Source: Diphasiastrum complanatum
Taxonomy: Eukaryota > Streptophyta > Lycopodiopsida > Lycopodiales > Lycopodiaceae
DNA: 64,000 nucleotides
Direction of reading: 5' to 3'
NCBI GenBank assembly: GCA_029204225.1
Contig: CM055101.1
Span: 63,886,671-63,950,670, forward strand
Shown: positions 1 through 12,558 of the stretch, in pieces
Position numbering within the stretch: position 1 is the stretch's first letter
Layout of the letters: every line of letters begins with the position of its first letter
The notes under the pieces: model-generated
Database searches by the model: none
The model's input: only the letters and a program-made list of their open reading frames with translations
What the model was told of the DNA's origin: nothing
Made by a program: the position numbers and the translations under genes

Positions 1-575
1 CTCATGAAATGTCTTGCTCATGACCGTTACATAGAGTTCAACAATGGCTAGATCTAAGGTTGTCACCATAATTATGGTTGTTTAGTTGGTGCAAAGGTGA
101 TCGAAAATATCATTTCCTAATATGTTAATGGCATCTATGGCATAATATGCTAGAATTGAGGTAATCCAAAATGGAGTCTATAAATGGACTGTTTAAATAT
201 TAAGATAAAGTGATAAACGTCATTTTCTTGTGTTATTTCTCGACAGTCTAAATCTAGTCAAATCTATTGAAGCCATTTGTGAAACTATACGTTTGATCTC
301 CAACTACCTCATCTAATATTGCTCATTTATAAATAGCTCATTTCCATCAATTATATGAATCCCACGGGGTTGGCTCAGTTGGTTAGCTTGGCATCCAATG
401 TTTCTTTGGTCCCAAGTCCGAGCCTCCCCTTGGAAACCAACAAGCACTAATGATACGGAATGAGTTGGCCCGATTGACTTCCTCTTCATTGAACCCGACG
501 AAATGGAGTCCATTCCAACATACATAGATAAATGATGACTCTAGATCACATTCATACTATAGGGGCAATGCTCTT
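1..575. repeat. Dispersed repeat, copy A (continues past window edge)
   Basis: From about base 5 this stretch matches 6190-6612 closely at both ends: the block around 5-75 and the block around 330-572, ending in the same motif (catactata, then ggcaatgctctt). Copy A has roughly 170 bases in the middle, between about 155 and 325, that copy B lacks. A tRNA-like SINE head lies inside both copies. The family was not recognised and no coding content is convincing. The left end is probably cut by the window boundary. Confidence 0.75.
358..440 (+). repeat. tRNA-derived SINE head, copy A
   Basis: A perfect RNA polymerase III A box, TGGCTCAGTTGG, lies at 371-382. A B-box-like AAGTCCGAGCC follows at 414-424, 43 bases downstream, which is the spacing of a tRNA gene. 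The leader CCCACGGGG before the A box resembles plant Au-type SINEs from memory. The B box has departed from the GGTTCGANNCC consensus and there is no cloverleaf, so this is a SINE relic and not a tRNA gene. The same head recurs at 6367-6420. Confidence 0.55.
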
Positions 576-1067
576 CTCAAAGAGGGAGTCTCTTAAATAA
601 GCAAGAAAGCTCCTTAGGTGGCATCCTAGTTGCATTTACACATTACACAAATTACAAGTGGAATAATGCTCTCCACTAGAGGTCACCATCAAAAGGTGGC
701 TCACTCTACTTTCTTTAAGAGGGGTCTACTTGCATTTATTACTTTGCCTAGAAATACTAGTTCCTACATGGTCATTCCATCTTCCGGGATTCACCTTGAG
801 GCTTACACAGTTCTTGCTTGTCATTACTAACTAGTATTCCTCGACTCTCATACTCGGCTCTCAGTCTTCGTTCGTCTCATCTTCTCAGAGACCTCCTCAG
901 TCTAAGGTGAGAGATACTCTTGGGTAGCTCTGGCCGAGTATCTTGGGGATTCATCAGAATTAGCCAACAACTACCTGGAGGTACATCCACATGAGTGTGG
1001 ATATACAAACTTAGGCCGGTGTTAGGCAAGAGCTGATAGGTTCGATTCCAGTATTGAAATGTATCAC

Positions 1068-1860
1068 CTACTCTAGGAAAAGCAACGGACTCTGGCCAAC
1101 ATCCAAATCGTACATGGTTGAACGGATGGCAAATAGGTGTGGTGGGACAATACCTATGGTGTCGGGTATTTGGTCCAAAATAGTGGCACTCACATCATGA
1201 ATACGCAAAGTTTTAACCTTTTTATTTAGTGCCCTAATTTGTATTTGATGCCGTGTTCTATCTACAAGAGGGCGGTCCATAGTATCGACGGAAATAGATT
1301 TGGAAGGGCTCTCAATGGGTGATTCCATCACATTTTTAAATAACCTCAAAGGAAAATCTTCAACAACATCAACATCATTTACTATGGCTAGACAAGCTCC
1401 CATTCTTTTTAGTCATCCACTAGGTGATTTTGAAGGTGTGGATGGACAAGTCAACAATTCTTGCATGCCTCCTGGTAATATAGGCAGATCCACATGAATC
1501 GTTTGTGGTTGTAGTTCGTTAGATGTAACATCAAGCACAATATTTTGATCAAAATCATGTTCACTTGCCTGCAAATACAAACAACAAACAATAATTTTTT
1601 TTCAATAAGATAAATTACAATAAAACTTGCAAAACAAGAATGTTTGTAGCAAATTAGTGAATTGAGCAAACTACATACCATGACATGATCTTCAATCCCT
1701 TGAGCATTTATAGAGTTGAAGGACCCGCAAGTGCTTGATCAGGATTTGGTGGAGGCCTCCTCCACATGTGATCATTGATTATGTGTCTTTTGCGATATTT
1801 AAATCCTTTGCAATCGGCACAATTACAACGGATCTTTTCGTCCCATGGATCCGACTACAT
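1068..1860 (-). mobile_element. CACTA (En/Spm) transposase N-terminal exons, broken
   Basis: Reading the reverse strand from 1851 gives a short exon with WDEKIRCNCADCKGFKYRK and a following HIINDHMWRR. This is the cysteine/histidine pattern of the transposase-associated domain at the N-terminus of CACTA TNP2 proteins (family knowledge). It is bounded upstream by an acceptor-like TTTATGTAG at about 1852-1860. A clean intron follows (1569-1678 on the plus strand: GTATGTAG at its 5' end, TTTGCAG at its 3' end). The next exon is open to 1068 apart from one in-frame TGA about 10 bases upstream of the codon for the Met at 1403. The first exon also meets a TAA after GPSTL, so it is a pseudogene. The 1068-1403 part (111 codons) has no motif I recognise. 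No CACTA terminal repeats were found nearby. A second, unrelated TNP2 relic lies at 25740-26930. Confidence 0.55.
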
Positions 1861-2126
1861 AAATCAAAAGAAAAAATATCATTAGTGTCATATATAAAAT
1901 GAGATGTTCAAGAAGGAGATCTAAAGGTTGAAATCTTCTTTGCATCATTTTACAACTAGTAACAATGAGATAAAAACTACATTTCAATCCATGTGTATCT
2001 CATATTTGTCTCTTGTTATAGATATAATTGTGCTCAACAGAAAGGTTCGAAGCAACAAAAAAGACTGGTAACCAAGGATATATATGATCTATCATCCAGA
2101 GGAGGTTATAGAAAAAGACGAATCCA

Positions 2127-2258
2127 TGCATTCAAGTAAGTCAGGGGGCAAGTGATATTTCTAGCATCAATAGAGAAGCATATGCAACAATGTTTAAGAT
2201 AATATAGGAGGCATTCAAGTAAGTCAGGGGGCATGCGATTTTTCTAGCATCAGTAGAG
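2127..2258. repeat. 84-bp offset direct duplication
   Basis: A block of about 49 bases beginning gcattcaagtaagtcagggg occurs at 2127-2175 and again at 2211-2258 with a handful of substitutions. The second copy ends exactly where the copia LTR remnant begins at 2259. Confidence 0.8.
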
Positions 2259-2648
2259 TGTAGGATTTATCTCCTTTACTTTCCTAAATCCTATGTTAAT
2301 CTGCCTCCATTCATGCTGCTATATTTTTACTCATGTTGTTGCACAATCTGCATATTTACATGGAAAATAAGACAGGCGAATAAATTGTGTCTGTTTGCAT
2401 AAATACAAGTAAATTTCCACAGGCAAAAAAGGTGAAAAACATGACATTGTGTTTTTACACATGATTTGCCCTACAAATGCAACAGGTGCCCTTATAGAAA
2501 AGCGAAGGCACTCTGTAAATCAAATCTGAAGGCATCTATCGGAGTGTCGCATTTTTTGCATCTTCACCAACGTTCATTTAGCGAAGGTTGACGTCGCGAC
2601 CTTTTCACGCTCATCCCATGCAACTGTGCAAATAGATTTGACAACAAT

Positions 2649-2650
<2 letters not shown>
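2259..2650 (+). mobile_element. Diverged solo/partial copia LTR, same family as 27780-33781
   Basis: The stretch begins TGTAGGATTTATCTCC and follows the 5' LTR at 27780 (TGTTGGATTTACTCC) in order through several shared blocks: the CCTAAATCC block, the CTGCATATTTACA block, the gaaggcac/gccgaaggtgcc block and the CACCAACGTTCA/GACGTCGC block. Similarity is lost at the TC tract at 2651. No internal region or second LTR lies beside it, so it is a partial or solo LTR. It is much older than the copia element at 27.8 kb. Confidence 0.7.

Positions 2651-2692
<42 letters not shown>
2651..2692 (+). repeat. (TC)21 microsatellite
   Basis: An uninterrupted 42-base TC run directly abuts the LTR remnant. 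The related LTRs at 28571-28604 and 33766-33776 also end in CT tracts, so this may be the grown-out tail of that LTR. Confidence 0.95.
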
Positions 2693-4389
<1,697 letters not shown>

Positions 4390-5592
4390 GTATTGCAAGA
4401 TTCATTTTGCAATCTTCCAATGAGTCGAGCCTGGATTAGTATTGAATTGGCTCATCCTGAACATGGCATAAGCAATGTTAGGACGTGTGTTATCTACAAG
4501 ATACATCAGTGATCCGATCAGCTTCCTGTATGGTGTATGTTGCATCAATTCTCTTTCATCTTCAGTCTTCAAACAATCTTCTTCTGTCAGGATTGTTCCT
4601 GCAAGCATTGGAATATCTGCTCCTTTGCAATTCAGCATCTCGAAATCTTCTAAGATCTTCTGGGTATATCTGGACTGATGAAGGTACAATTTACCTTCCT
4701 CATAGTCTCTGTCAATCTGTAAGCCAAGATAACATCTGGCCTCTCCCAGGTCTGCAATCTCGAAATGTTTTGAGATGTCATACTTCACCTCAGTAATAAG
4801 TTTCTCACTTTTGTAGAGTATCAGAGTGTCATCCACATATACAGCTACAATGATGATCTTTCCATCTATAATTCTTACATAAACATTGGAATCAGCTATT
4901 AGTGGCTTGAATCCTAAGGATTTCAAGGCTTGATCTTTCTTCTTATACCATTGTCATGCTGATTGCTTTAGACCGTAGATACTCTTGTGCATTTTGCATG
5001 CATAATTAGGAAGTGAGTTCGAAATGTAACCTGGAGGTTGATCCATGTAGACTTCTTTGTCTAGCACACCATGCAAGAACGCTGTCTTTTTGTCCACGAT
5101 GTGCATCCTGAGATCATAAGCAGCTGCATATGCAAACTGTAGGTGTAGGGACGAATGTTTCACGAGCCTTGTTCTGCTTTCTCATCAAGCTTCTTTCGAA
5201 GCTTGTAAAGAACATGTGCATATGCTGAAAGCTAGCAAAGCTTTGGTAATAGAAACGTTTTGTTTCTTTAGACCATCGAATGATTCAACTACATCATCTG
5301 TAGCCCAATCTTCAATGATTGGTTCGTGTTGATCTTCATTTCGCCATTCGTCATTGAAGTTTTCAGAGTAGTGGTCAAGTTGAGAATCGTTGTTGTAGTC
5401 CTGATATTGATTGTCATCAACGAAGTCGTCACCTTGGTCATAATCTTCAGTGTAATCTTTCACCTTGGTCCCAATATTCCTCCATGTCATTATCATAATT
5501 GTCATCACCATATGACTGATTGTCATCCTCTTGTTCATAATATGGGATTGTTCAAATGTGACAAAGTCCAAGGTCCTTCGAAATAATGACAA
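4390..5592 (-). mobile_element. Ty1/copia reverse-transcriptase relic, broken
   Basis: On the reverse strand, 4402-5163 carries copia RT motifs in order: [30 protein letters not shown], then the catalytic YVDDTLIL, DLGEARCYLGLQI, YRKLIGSLMYL and TRPNIAYA. Upstream, 5185-5592 is an acidic Asp/Asn/Tyr-rich stretch like the variable linker between integrase and RT in copia elements, ending in LKKQNVSITKALLAF. There are several breaks. RNase H, integrase and LTRs are absent or unrecognisable. Too decayed to date. Confidence 0.85.
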
Positions 5593-6189
5593 GGTGTGTG
5601 GGTTTTAGTAAAAGCAAGTATACAAAACTTTTTGCAGAGGTCAATGTTTGAATATAAATAAAACTTCTACAATGTCAATCTGGTTGAGTTGATGAATTTT
5701 GCTTTTTACAGCACTGAAATCCGGGCTCAAACCGAGAAGATACGGAAGTTTAAAGAATTCGAATACACAATGTGAATATAAATAGTTAAGGGGTAAGAAA
5801 AAAAATTAAAATTGGAGTAATGATTACGGAAGTATAGTTATTGTAGTTAGCTCTGCAAACTGAACATTCTTATAGTACTGGAATCCAAGATCATATGAAA
5901 AAGTTATTGATATAAAAAGGCTAATAAAAAGTAATTAATCCAACTTAGAGATAGGCCCCTAAAAAAAGAATTGGTTTCCTTGGAGCATTGAACCGTTAAA
6001 AAACATTAAGATGTAAAAAATCTTAAAATTGTCGATACATTTTTTTCCCCCTAATTACAATGGGCTAATTACATTGCAGCACATAACACATAAAGAAATT
6101 TGAAAAGGGAGAGCCCATATAGATGTGTAAGTGGGACTTGCATACAAATTTCAATTGTAAACAAGGGTTTTCCTCACCGTCCTTTACGC
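5593..6189. other. No gene seen
   Basis: AT-rich spacer (about 65-70% A+T by eye) with no ORF of note. Possibly the remains of the copia internal region upstream of the relic. Confidence 0.4.
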
Positions 6190-6612
6190 TCGGGAAATGT
6201 CTTGCTCATGACCGTTACATAGAGTTCAACAATGGCTAGATCTAAGGTTGTCACCATAAGGTGATCGAAAATATAATTTCCTAGTATGTTAATGGCATCT
6301 ATGGCATAGTATGCTAGAATTGAGGTAAATAGCTCATTGGCATCAATGATATGAATCCCACGGGGTTGGCTCAGTTGGTTAGCTTGGCATCCAATGTTTC
6401 TTTGGTTCCAAGTCCGAGCCTCCCCTTGGAAACCAACAAGCACTAATGATATGGAACAAGTTGGCCCTTGGAAACCAACAAGCACTAATGATATGGAACG
6501 AGTTGGCCCGATTGACTTCCTCTTCATTGAACCCGACTAAATGGAGTCCATTCCATCATCCATAGATAAATGATGACTCTAGATCACATTCATACTATAG
6601 AGGCAATGCTCT
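6190..6612. repeat. Dispersed repeat copy B with SINE head and a 42-bp tandem duplication
   Basis: Second copy of the 1-575 repeat. The SINE A box is at 6367-6378 and the B-box-like segment at 6410-6420. Unlike copy A, a 42-base unit (ccttggaaaccaacaagcac onward) is tandemly doubled at 6424-6507, with one substitution between units. The shared sequence stops about 60 bases before the promoter of the next gene, so the repeat lies immediately upstream of it. Confidence 0.75.
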
Positions 6613-6669
6613 TGTAAAGTTGATGTAATGCACTTGTGTTGTTGGTGCCACACCATTATTCCTTGCCCT

Positions 6670-6767
6670 CCCTCATGCTATATATAGTTCACAATCCCTC
6701 ATGTTGGATATAGTTCACAATTCCTTGGAGCTTATAGGAGCCAAAATATGAACGGGGAGCTTTAGTA
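6670..6767 (+). promoter_or_regulatory. Candidate promoter and 5' leader with a five-codon upstream ORF
   Basis: TATATATA at 6679-6686 lies about 82 bases before the ATG at 6768, consistent with transcription starting near 6710-6720 and a leader of about 50 bases. The TATA segment is part of a 26-bp tandem duplication (ccctcatg at 6670 and 6696); the second copy has a weaker TATA (GGATATAG). A minimal upstream ORF (ATG at 6748-6750, stop at 6763-6765, peptide MNGEL) ends two bases before the main ATG. Such upstream ORFs often reduce main-ORF translation (general knowledge); a role here is inferred. Confidence 0.45.
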
Positions 6768-9700
6768 ATGGGTAATGATATGGTGGAGGAAGACGATTTT
6801 GGGCTGCAAGATAAGCAGCAGCAGCAGCAGCATGATGATGGATGGGAGGATTCACAATTCAGAGATGGGGTTCGTAGTGGTACAGAAGCTGGCGAAGGAG
6901 GGGACAGTAGTGCATCCGGGAAGCAAAAGGCAGGCGGTAGTTTTTGGGGATGGGGGAACCAAAACTTAGGGGTTAACAGGTTTGATGAGGGAAAGAAGCA
7001 GACAGCATTGGCAGCGTGTGCCACAGAGCATGGTAAGGATGATTCACATTGCATTCATCATATCTGTGGCCTTATTGGGAATGCTCTACTTCGTGCAATA
7101 GATTAGCTGTAAAGTCATTTCAAGATCCACAGAATATTTGCAATAAATTCTATACGTGTTTCCTGTTTCTGTCTTTATTTTCTATCCCTTTTCACGTTTA
7201 AATGCAATCTAGCCTTCAGGGTTCTTCTGACAGATATCAATCATGCTCCTGGTTCAATTTCTGTTATTGTCGTGACTAAACCTTAAGAGCAGGTTAAATT
7301 TTAGGTGTCTATTACCAAAAATTTAGAGGATATGAATGTACTTCCAAAAACTTTTAAGCATGCTCTTGTGGTTGCTAAGAAATCTGTAAGTTTTAGGTTC
7401 TGATTGTGCACAAATAGGTTACCACCTTGGAAGAAATATTTGTGTATTTGTGACATGTAAAATTTTCTTGTTTTTCCATGAGGAATTAGGGACTTCATTT
7501 TATTGACTTTGCTCTTTAGTGCTAGCCTTCATCATGACTGAGGGGCCCTCCTCTTTGGAGAAGTGATAGAAACTTATTACGTTGGCCTTTGTACAAAAGC
7601 ATGGAAGCTAATATGTACATAAGTTTGTGCATGTGGCCCACCTACGCTTGGGCACTGACAAAGTGAGTGGGGATATCGTTGCATTTGGTCCACACCATGC
7701 ATGATGAAGTTGATGGTCTAAGAACCCCTTAGGGTTGAGGATTAGACATCTCCTTTGCTATGTTGCACACATACTTGCACCGAGTTTCTAGAAACGCGGT
7801 CAGAAACATGTTTCTGGATTTTAGGAGCACGTTTTTAAAAAAAAAATCTTTTTGGTTTTTTTTTTTATGGGCAATATGGGTATCAGATTAAAGCTCTAAT
7901 TAAGGGCAGTACATTTATATAGGTTGCCGAATGTTTCAGGTACAGGATGGTCTAGTTCAGGTGCATTAATTCCTACTGGCTTTAGAGTTTAGGATAAATA
8001 ATTAGAATGGCTTGTCACGTTACAGGAGGATCTTGTTTCTCTCTCTCTCTCTCTCATTTTTATCTTTGTTCTTGCTACTATCCTGCACAGAGCAGCACGC
8101 AAAAAGGCAATGAGCAGAGTACCGCATTGGCATTAGAGTCCTATAACAACAGAAAAAATGAAAACGCAATCCCTGTTACAGGTTGTTAAGTTATTTGGTT
8201 GTTTCCATTGCATTGTTTGGCATTCATCTTTAGTTTTTCTAATGTTTCCAACATCTACCTATGTCTGCTTCTCTTGCATTGACTTTTTTTGTGTGTTTTT
8301 TGCAAATTTCTAGCAAACGAGTTATGTTGTACTAGCATTACCTTTTATGGTTTAGGTTTGGGGTTGTATTATATGTTTTTTATAGGGCTTACAATTTTTT
8401 GCATCAATAATCATGTCCATGGGGTAGGGACTCGGGAGGCCTATGGCAAGAGGTTGTGCTGTTAGATATGAAGGGTAGTTGCTATTGTGGTTCAGGTGCA
8501 CATTGGTGATGGTGTGTCTATTGTGGAAAGGAGTTCTCAATCATTCTCAGTAGACTAGGGCTTAGTCGAGTTGCATTAGAGACGGGTCACGGCAGAATAG
8601 TTGAGATTTCTACTAGAGCTTAGTTGAGTTGCATTAGAGACGGCAGAATAGTTGAGATTTTTGCTTGCCACGTGGTCGTGGAGGCTAATAGATACTGCAT
8701 TTTGCAGACACATAGAGATGGTAGTGTAGCTCCAACTGTTGTTTCTCCCAAGCCTTCACATTTAGGAGTGGGGTGCGAATAGCTCAACAAAAGATGAAGT
8801 GCTATGCTGATAAGCAACACTCATTTCAGGAATTCTAAGTGTGGCTTTGTTTACATGAGAGAAATTATTATACAAACATTCACAAGAGTAACTCCATAGG
8901 ATATTATAGCTACTGTAAAAGTCCTTATAACATTTTTGGTAGTAAGTGCATCAATGTATTGTGAATATCTTATTGGCCCTTAGAACTTTGGAACAAACGA
9001 AAACATGAAAACTAAGGGGCATGTGCCTATTGGTAACATTAGAATGGCTATTAAGGTTTATAGGACACCAATAGCTTGCTCATTATTGTACTTGTCTTGT
9101 TCCTTATTCTAGTTCTTTTCAGAAAATTTCCCTTATCTTGATAGTGTCTGTTTCCTTGTATGGGCCCTTTGTTCCTAACACACTGATTTATTATTTATGA
9201 ATGTTTGGCAATTGCAGAAGCACTTATAAATTGTCTAGGAAAAGGAGCTTTTGTGAACTGTTCTAGCCTTCAAAGATCATTTTGGGATTGCTATGCCAAG
9301 AATAGAGTAAGGAATTGACATGCGTCTTTCTACTTTTTTCTCTTCCTTAAATTCAAAGCTTGGCTATTTCCTATTCTGAAGTGAGTTGGGGCAATTTGTG
9401 CAACTTATCTGCCTTTCGTAATAATAAGATGTACAATTGGTATATTGCAAGATGTTTATTTTAGTCATTCATATCATCAATGCTAGTCAAAAGTTGCAAG
9501 AAATAGGGAATCAAGACATCCAGTGTGTTCATTTTGAAGTAGAGTGTGTAGATTTCACAAATTCTCAAAATTATGGGTTTGTAGGGAATAAATTTGCTAA
9601 TTACTAGGATTTAAAGAACGCATTCCTTGACATGTACATGCTTAGTAAGTTACTTGTTATCTAGGTGCATGTCAATGCATGTGAACCGAAAAACTTGGGA

Positions 9701-11612
9701 TTAATTTGGGGACTTTGCCGTTCAAGCTTGTGAAACAGAACTAGCCAGTGGTGAGAATGAAGCTTCTTCCTGTCTTAGATTGCTCTATTTGCTGTTATGG
9801 GGCCAAGAACCTGCTTTCGGTTGGGGCCATTACTAAACAAAATATGACAATAGTGTTTGATGAATCTACATGTTTAGGAAACTTATGTGTCGACCACTGT
9901 TGCACTTATTAGTGTTGCATCACCCATTGTATTATATTTGTTGCTACAATAATCACTGTTCAGCTTCCGCTTGTTTCTCCTTGTGCTTTGAGATAATAAC
10001 GCTTGTTTCTCATCGTGTTTATTATACTTTGGCACACGTTTCATTCTTATACCACCCATTGTTACTTCTTTCAGAATCCATTTAAGCTATAAGTACTTCT
10101 TCGTATCCTCTCACGAGCATGTTTCACTTGTAGAACTTCACTCTTTTTCCATGTTTGTTTTGTGTCTAACTGCTAGGCCTAGTTTTCCACTTCCATTATT
10201 CAATATGTTTTAGAGATTCACTCTACAGTTACCTTTGACTCCAACTACATGTCACTCACATTATGCCTATGCTCCCCCTGCACTCGACAATGCTGACTAG
10301 TTATTCACATTTTCTAGTTATCATTCTGACCACTATTGCACCATCATTTTTGCTTGTTGATAGACTTTCAAACCTGTGGCTCACAGAGAATCGAACCTGG
10401 GCGGATGGGCCCAACTCAAGCATGATGGGAAGATGAGCATAAGAAATGACAATATTATGTACTGAAGGTCAATAGAAGAGTTAGCATCAAGTTGGTTCCA
10501 TTCAGTTAAAATATCACAATATGACAACTAGCGAAATGTATCTAGGCCGCAGTATGAATATTTTTAAGAACATTTGCGATTCTTTTAACCTCCTGGATAA
10601 TCGTGCAATGATATGGGTGGCCTCAGGTTATTTTTAAAGGATTTCCAGGACATAGACAACATGAGTAGTTTGTATCATAGTTGCACAGAATCGCGTTTCT
10701 GGGAGGAGACGTTTCGGAAATCGCGTTTCTGAAAAACGCGTTTCTCCTCTCAGAATCGCAAAAAAAAAAAAAAAATATTTTTTTTTTGGGATGCCTTAGA
10801 GTATTTTAGATAGCACCGAATCTTGTAATGTCTTCATGTAAAATTGTCCTCAGACTGTTCTGGATAGAAAGATATTAAAGATGTGCTACTTCTGTGTAGG
10901 CTTGGTAGCACAGCGAGCTGGGATTCTGCAATGCTAGTCTTAACTGCATGAAGCAAGACCACCTTTCTTTTGATCAACTCCCTCTCGCAAAATTTTGAAA
11001 GTCAGAAAGTTTTCTCCTTTAGTTCATGGGATTTATCCTGGGTTACTGTTTTCTTTTATTTATGCCTTACCCTAAGTACTTATGTGGACGACAAATTAGT
11101 TCTAGCCATTTTGGTTTATCGTTTGTTCTTATCTGCTTTCTTATACTGCTGTAGTCAACAAGAAGGTTAATCTACTGATGGGCATGCTTAACTTATAGGG
11201 TGTTCGAGGCAACAAGATTGCGGCATGGTTTGCTGCTCCAACTTTGTCTGGTCAACATGGAGCAAGGAAGGTGAGAATTGAAGGTAGTTATTTGTGAGCT
11301 ATGGTATAAGTCCAGAGCTCCATTATAAAGACAGAACAAGTACTTCTGGAAAAGGATGTGTAGTTGCATGTCTGGGTTATTGCTTCAGCTTTACCTGAGT
11401 AGTAAATGGATTGTTTCTTCAACTTTCATTTCAATTTTCATTAAATACAGTGGCTCCTTACATGGTCCTTGCCCTTTGCTGGAGACATGATATCTATTCC
11501 TGCTTTATGTAACAAGGCTTGCATTTTTTATTCATCATCCTCAAATACTTGTTTTTGTACTCCAATTTATTGGCATTTAAAGAAAAATCTTTGTTTGAGG
11601 GCTGAAAGATAG
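6768..11612 (+). CDS. Candidate host gene, several exons, product unknown, CX9C segment
   Basis: Not recognised. Exon 1 starts at ATG 6768 (MGNDMVEEDDFGLQDK, then five Gln from CAG codons at 6816-6830, then an acidic/Gly-rich stretch with FWGWGNQN). It ends at a donor at 7033 (CATG/gtaagg) or 6980 (AACAG/gtttga). Three later exons are flanked by good splice sites and keep one reading frame: 8091-8181 (acceptor CTGCACAG), 9218-9306 (acceptor AATTGCAG, donor GTAAGG) and 11199-11270 (acceptor ACTTATAG, donor GTGAGA). The junction between the first two is phase 1 and completes a Glu codon; the next is phase 0. Residues seen include EALINCLGKGAF, CSSLQRSFWDC (a CX9C spacing) and AKNRGVRGNKIAAWFAAP. 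A last exon from 11451 stays open to TAG 11610-11612, with AATAAA 40 bases on. Only the exon 1 to 8091 junction is unclear: the 6980 donor fits an alternative acceptor at 8096 and gives an open frame, while the stronger 7033 donor needs a further exon. CX9C recalls mitochondrial intermembrane-space proteins, but a twin motif is not evident. Confidence 0.5.
7780..7875 (+). repeat. Short dispersed repeat with A-run/T-run end, copy 1
   Basis: GTTTCTAGAAACGCG and GTTTCTGG motifs are followed by a run of ten A and then T-rich sequence. The same arrangement of GTTTCTG/AAACGCG motifs ending in an A run then a T run occurs at 10680-10795. This copy lies upstream of the 8091 exon, inside the candidate gene's first intron. 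Confidence 0.4.
8560..8660. repeat. 58-bp tandem duplication
   Basis: The unit starting gcttagt(c/t)gagttgcatta occurs at 8560 and 8618. The second copy lacks a few bases around gggtcac. It lies inside the intron between the 8091-8181 and 9218-9306 exons. Confidence 0.8.
10680..10795 (+). repeat. Short dispersed repeat with A-run/T-run end, copy 2
   Basis: Contains GAATCGCGTTTCTG, AAATCGCGTTTCTG and AAAACGCGTTTCTC, then a run of A followed by a run of T (about 10745-10785). The inner part is self-complementary: AATCGCGTTTCTGGGAGGAG pairs imperfectly with CTCCTCTCAGAATCGC. It lies in the long intron 9307-11198. Confidence 0.45.
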
Positions 11613-11651
11613 CATAAGCAAAGTTTTCCTTTTCAAAAGAACAATAGGAAG

Positions 11652-11657
11652 AATAAA
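11652..11657 (+). terminator. Candidate poly(A) signal AATAAA
   Basis: A canonical AATAAA lies 40 bases after the stop at 11610-11612. In AT-rich DNA it can occur by chance, so it counts mainly together with the exon chain upstream. Confidence 0.35.
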
Positions 11658-11659
11658 TA

Positions 11660-12480
11660 TCTTGACTGAATATTTTCAAGGCATACTGCCATTCAAGAAC
11701 ACAACAATGTTTCTAACCTTCTTGTAACCTGGTAGAGTGAATTATGAAATATGCACCTACACCATCCATTCTAGAAGATAGTCTTTCAATTAGCACATTC
11801 CTGCTTCATGCATGGTGCTACAAACCTCCGTTGATCAACAAGCTTATAAAGGGTGTCTCCTAAAATGGAAGAAACATGTTTCTATTTTTGCCATAGGAAG
11901 TTGGTGGTTGTGATGAACCTTTATTGTTGAAATTTCACAATTCTAGCTTGACCAATGTTGGTCACATGCATTGTAATTGGCAAGATGGCCAGGTAAATAG
12001 ATGCCACATGTGCCAAATAGCATAGGATGCTTTCCCAAAACTTCATTTCTCATATTACATTGTGATAGCATCTTTGATGCCCTAAATGTTTAGATCCAAG
12101 CTCGAAAAGTATAAAGATGTGATCGGATCTTCATCCAAATATGAAGAAAAATCGAGTTTTTCCACTTCCATCAACATTGTCTTTGAGTGGCGAGTTGTAG
12201 CTATTGTATGGAGTGATTTTATGCATTAATTACATGTTTTGGGAGGTACTGAAGTCGATTACAGGTCTAGTATGCTTGCTGCACTTTAGTTTTGTGTATT
12301 TGATCAAATCTATGTGGCCATTGTCGAGTTAAATGCCGAATGAGCTAGTTTTGGTAACTAGTCTTGATTCTAGCTCATAGTTTGAATCTAGATCTTTGAT
12401 TTGTACATCCTCCATCACTTTTAGGATTGATTGAGATTGAATTTGCTGTAAAATTTTGTCATCTATATCAACCATAGATG
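11660..12480. other. No gene seen
   Basis: AT-rich spacer between the candidate gene and the GC-rich palindrome block. No ORF or known repeat recognised. Confidence 0.45.
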
Positions 12481-12558
12481 CCGCGGTACTAGGAACCGCG
12501 GTTCCCGGTACCGTGGCACCGTACTGGTGCCGCGGCACCATACCGGTGTCGCGGTACC
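12481..12558. repeat. GC-rich block of CCGCGG/GGTACC palindromes
   Basis: Within 78 bases there are two perfect 14-base palindromes, GGAACCGCGGTTCC (12492-12505) and GGTGCCGCGGCACC (12526-12539), a CCGCGG at 12481-12486, and CGGTACCG/GGTACC cores between and after them. The block sits abruptly in AT-rich DNA, followed at once by an A/T-only stretch. Its placement just upstream of the hAT gene is like the subterminal transposase-binding repeats of hAT elements, but no matching block was found downstream of the gene, so that role is inferred. Confidence 0.6.

Noticed and set aside
927-1045. A perfect polymerase III B box GGTTCGATTCC at about 1029-1039 with a TGGCCGAGT A-box-like word about 100 bases upstream, a possible tRNA or second SINE
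   Set aside because: The spacing is too long for a tRNA, no cloverleaf can be drawn, and no second copy exists in the window.
6775-6969. Alternative reading frame over exon 1 of the candidate gene
   Set aside because: Shorter than the frame from ATG 6768, turns the CAG run into a Ser run, and has no better splice continuation.
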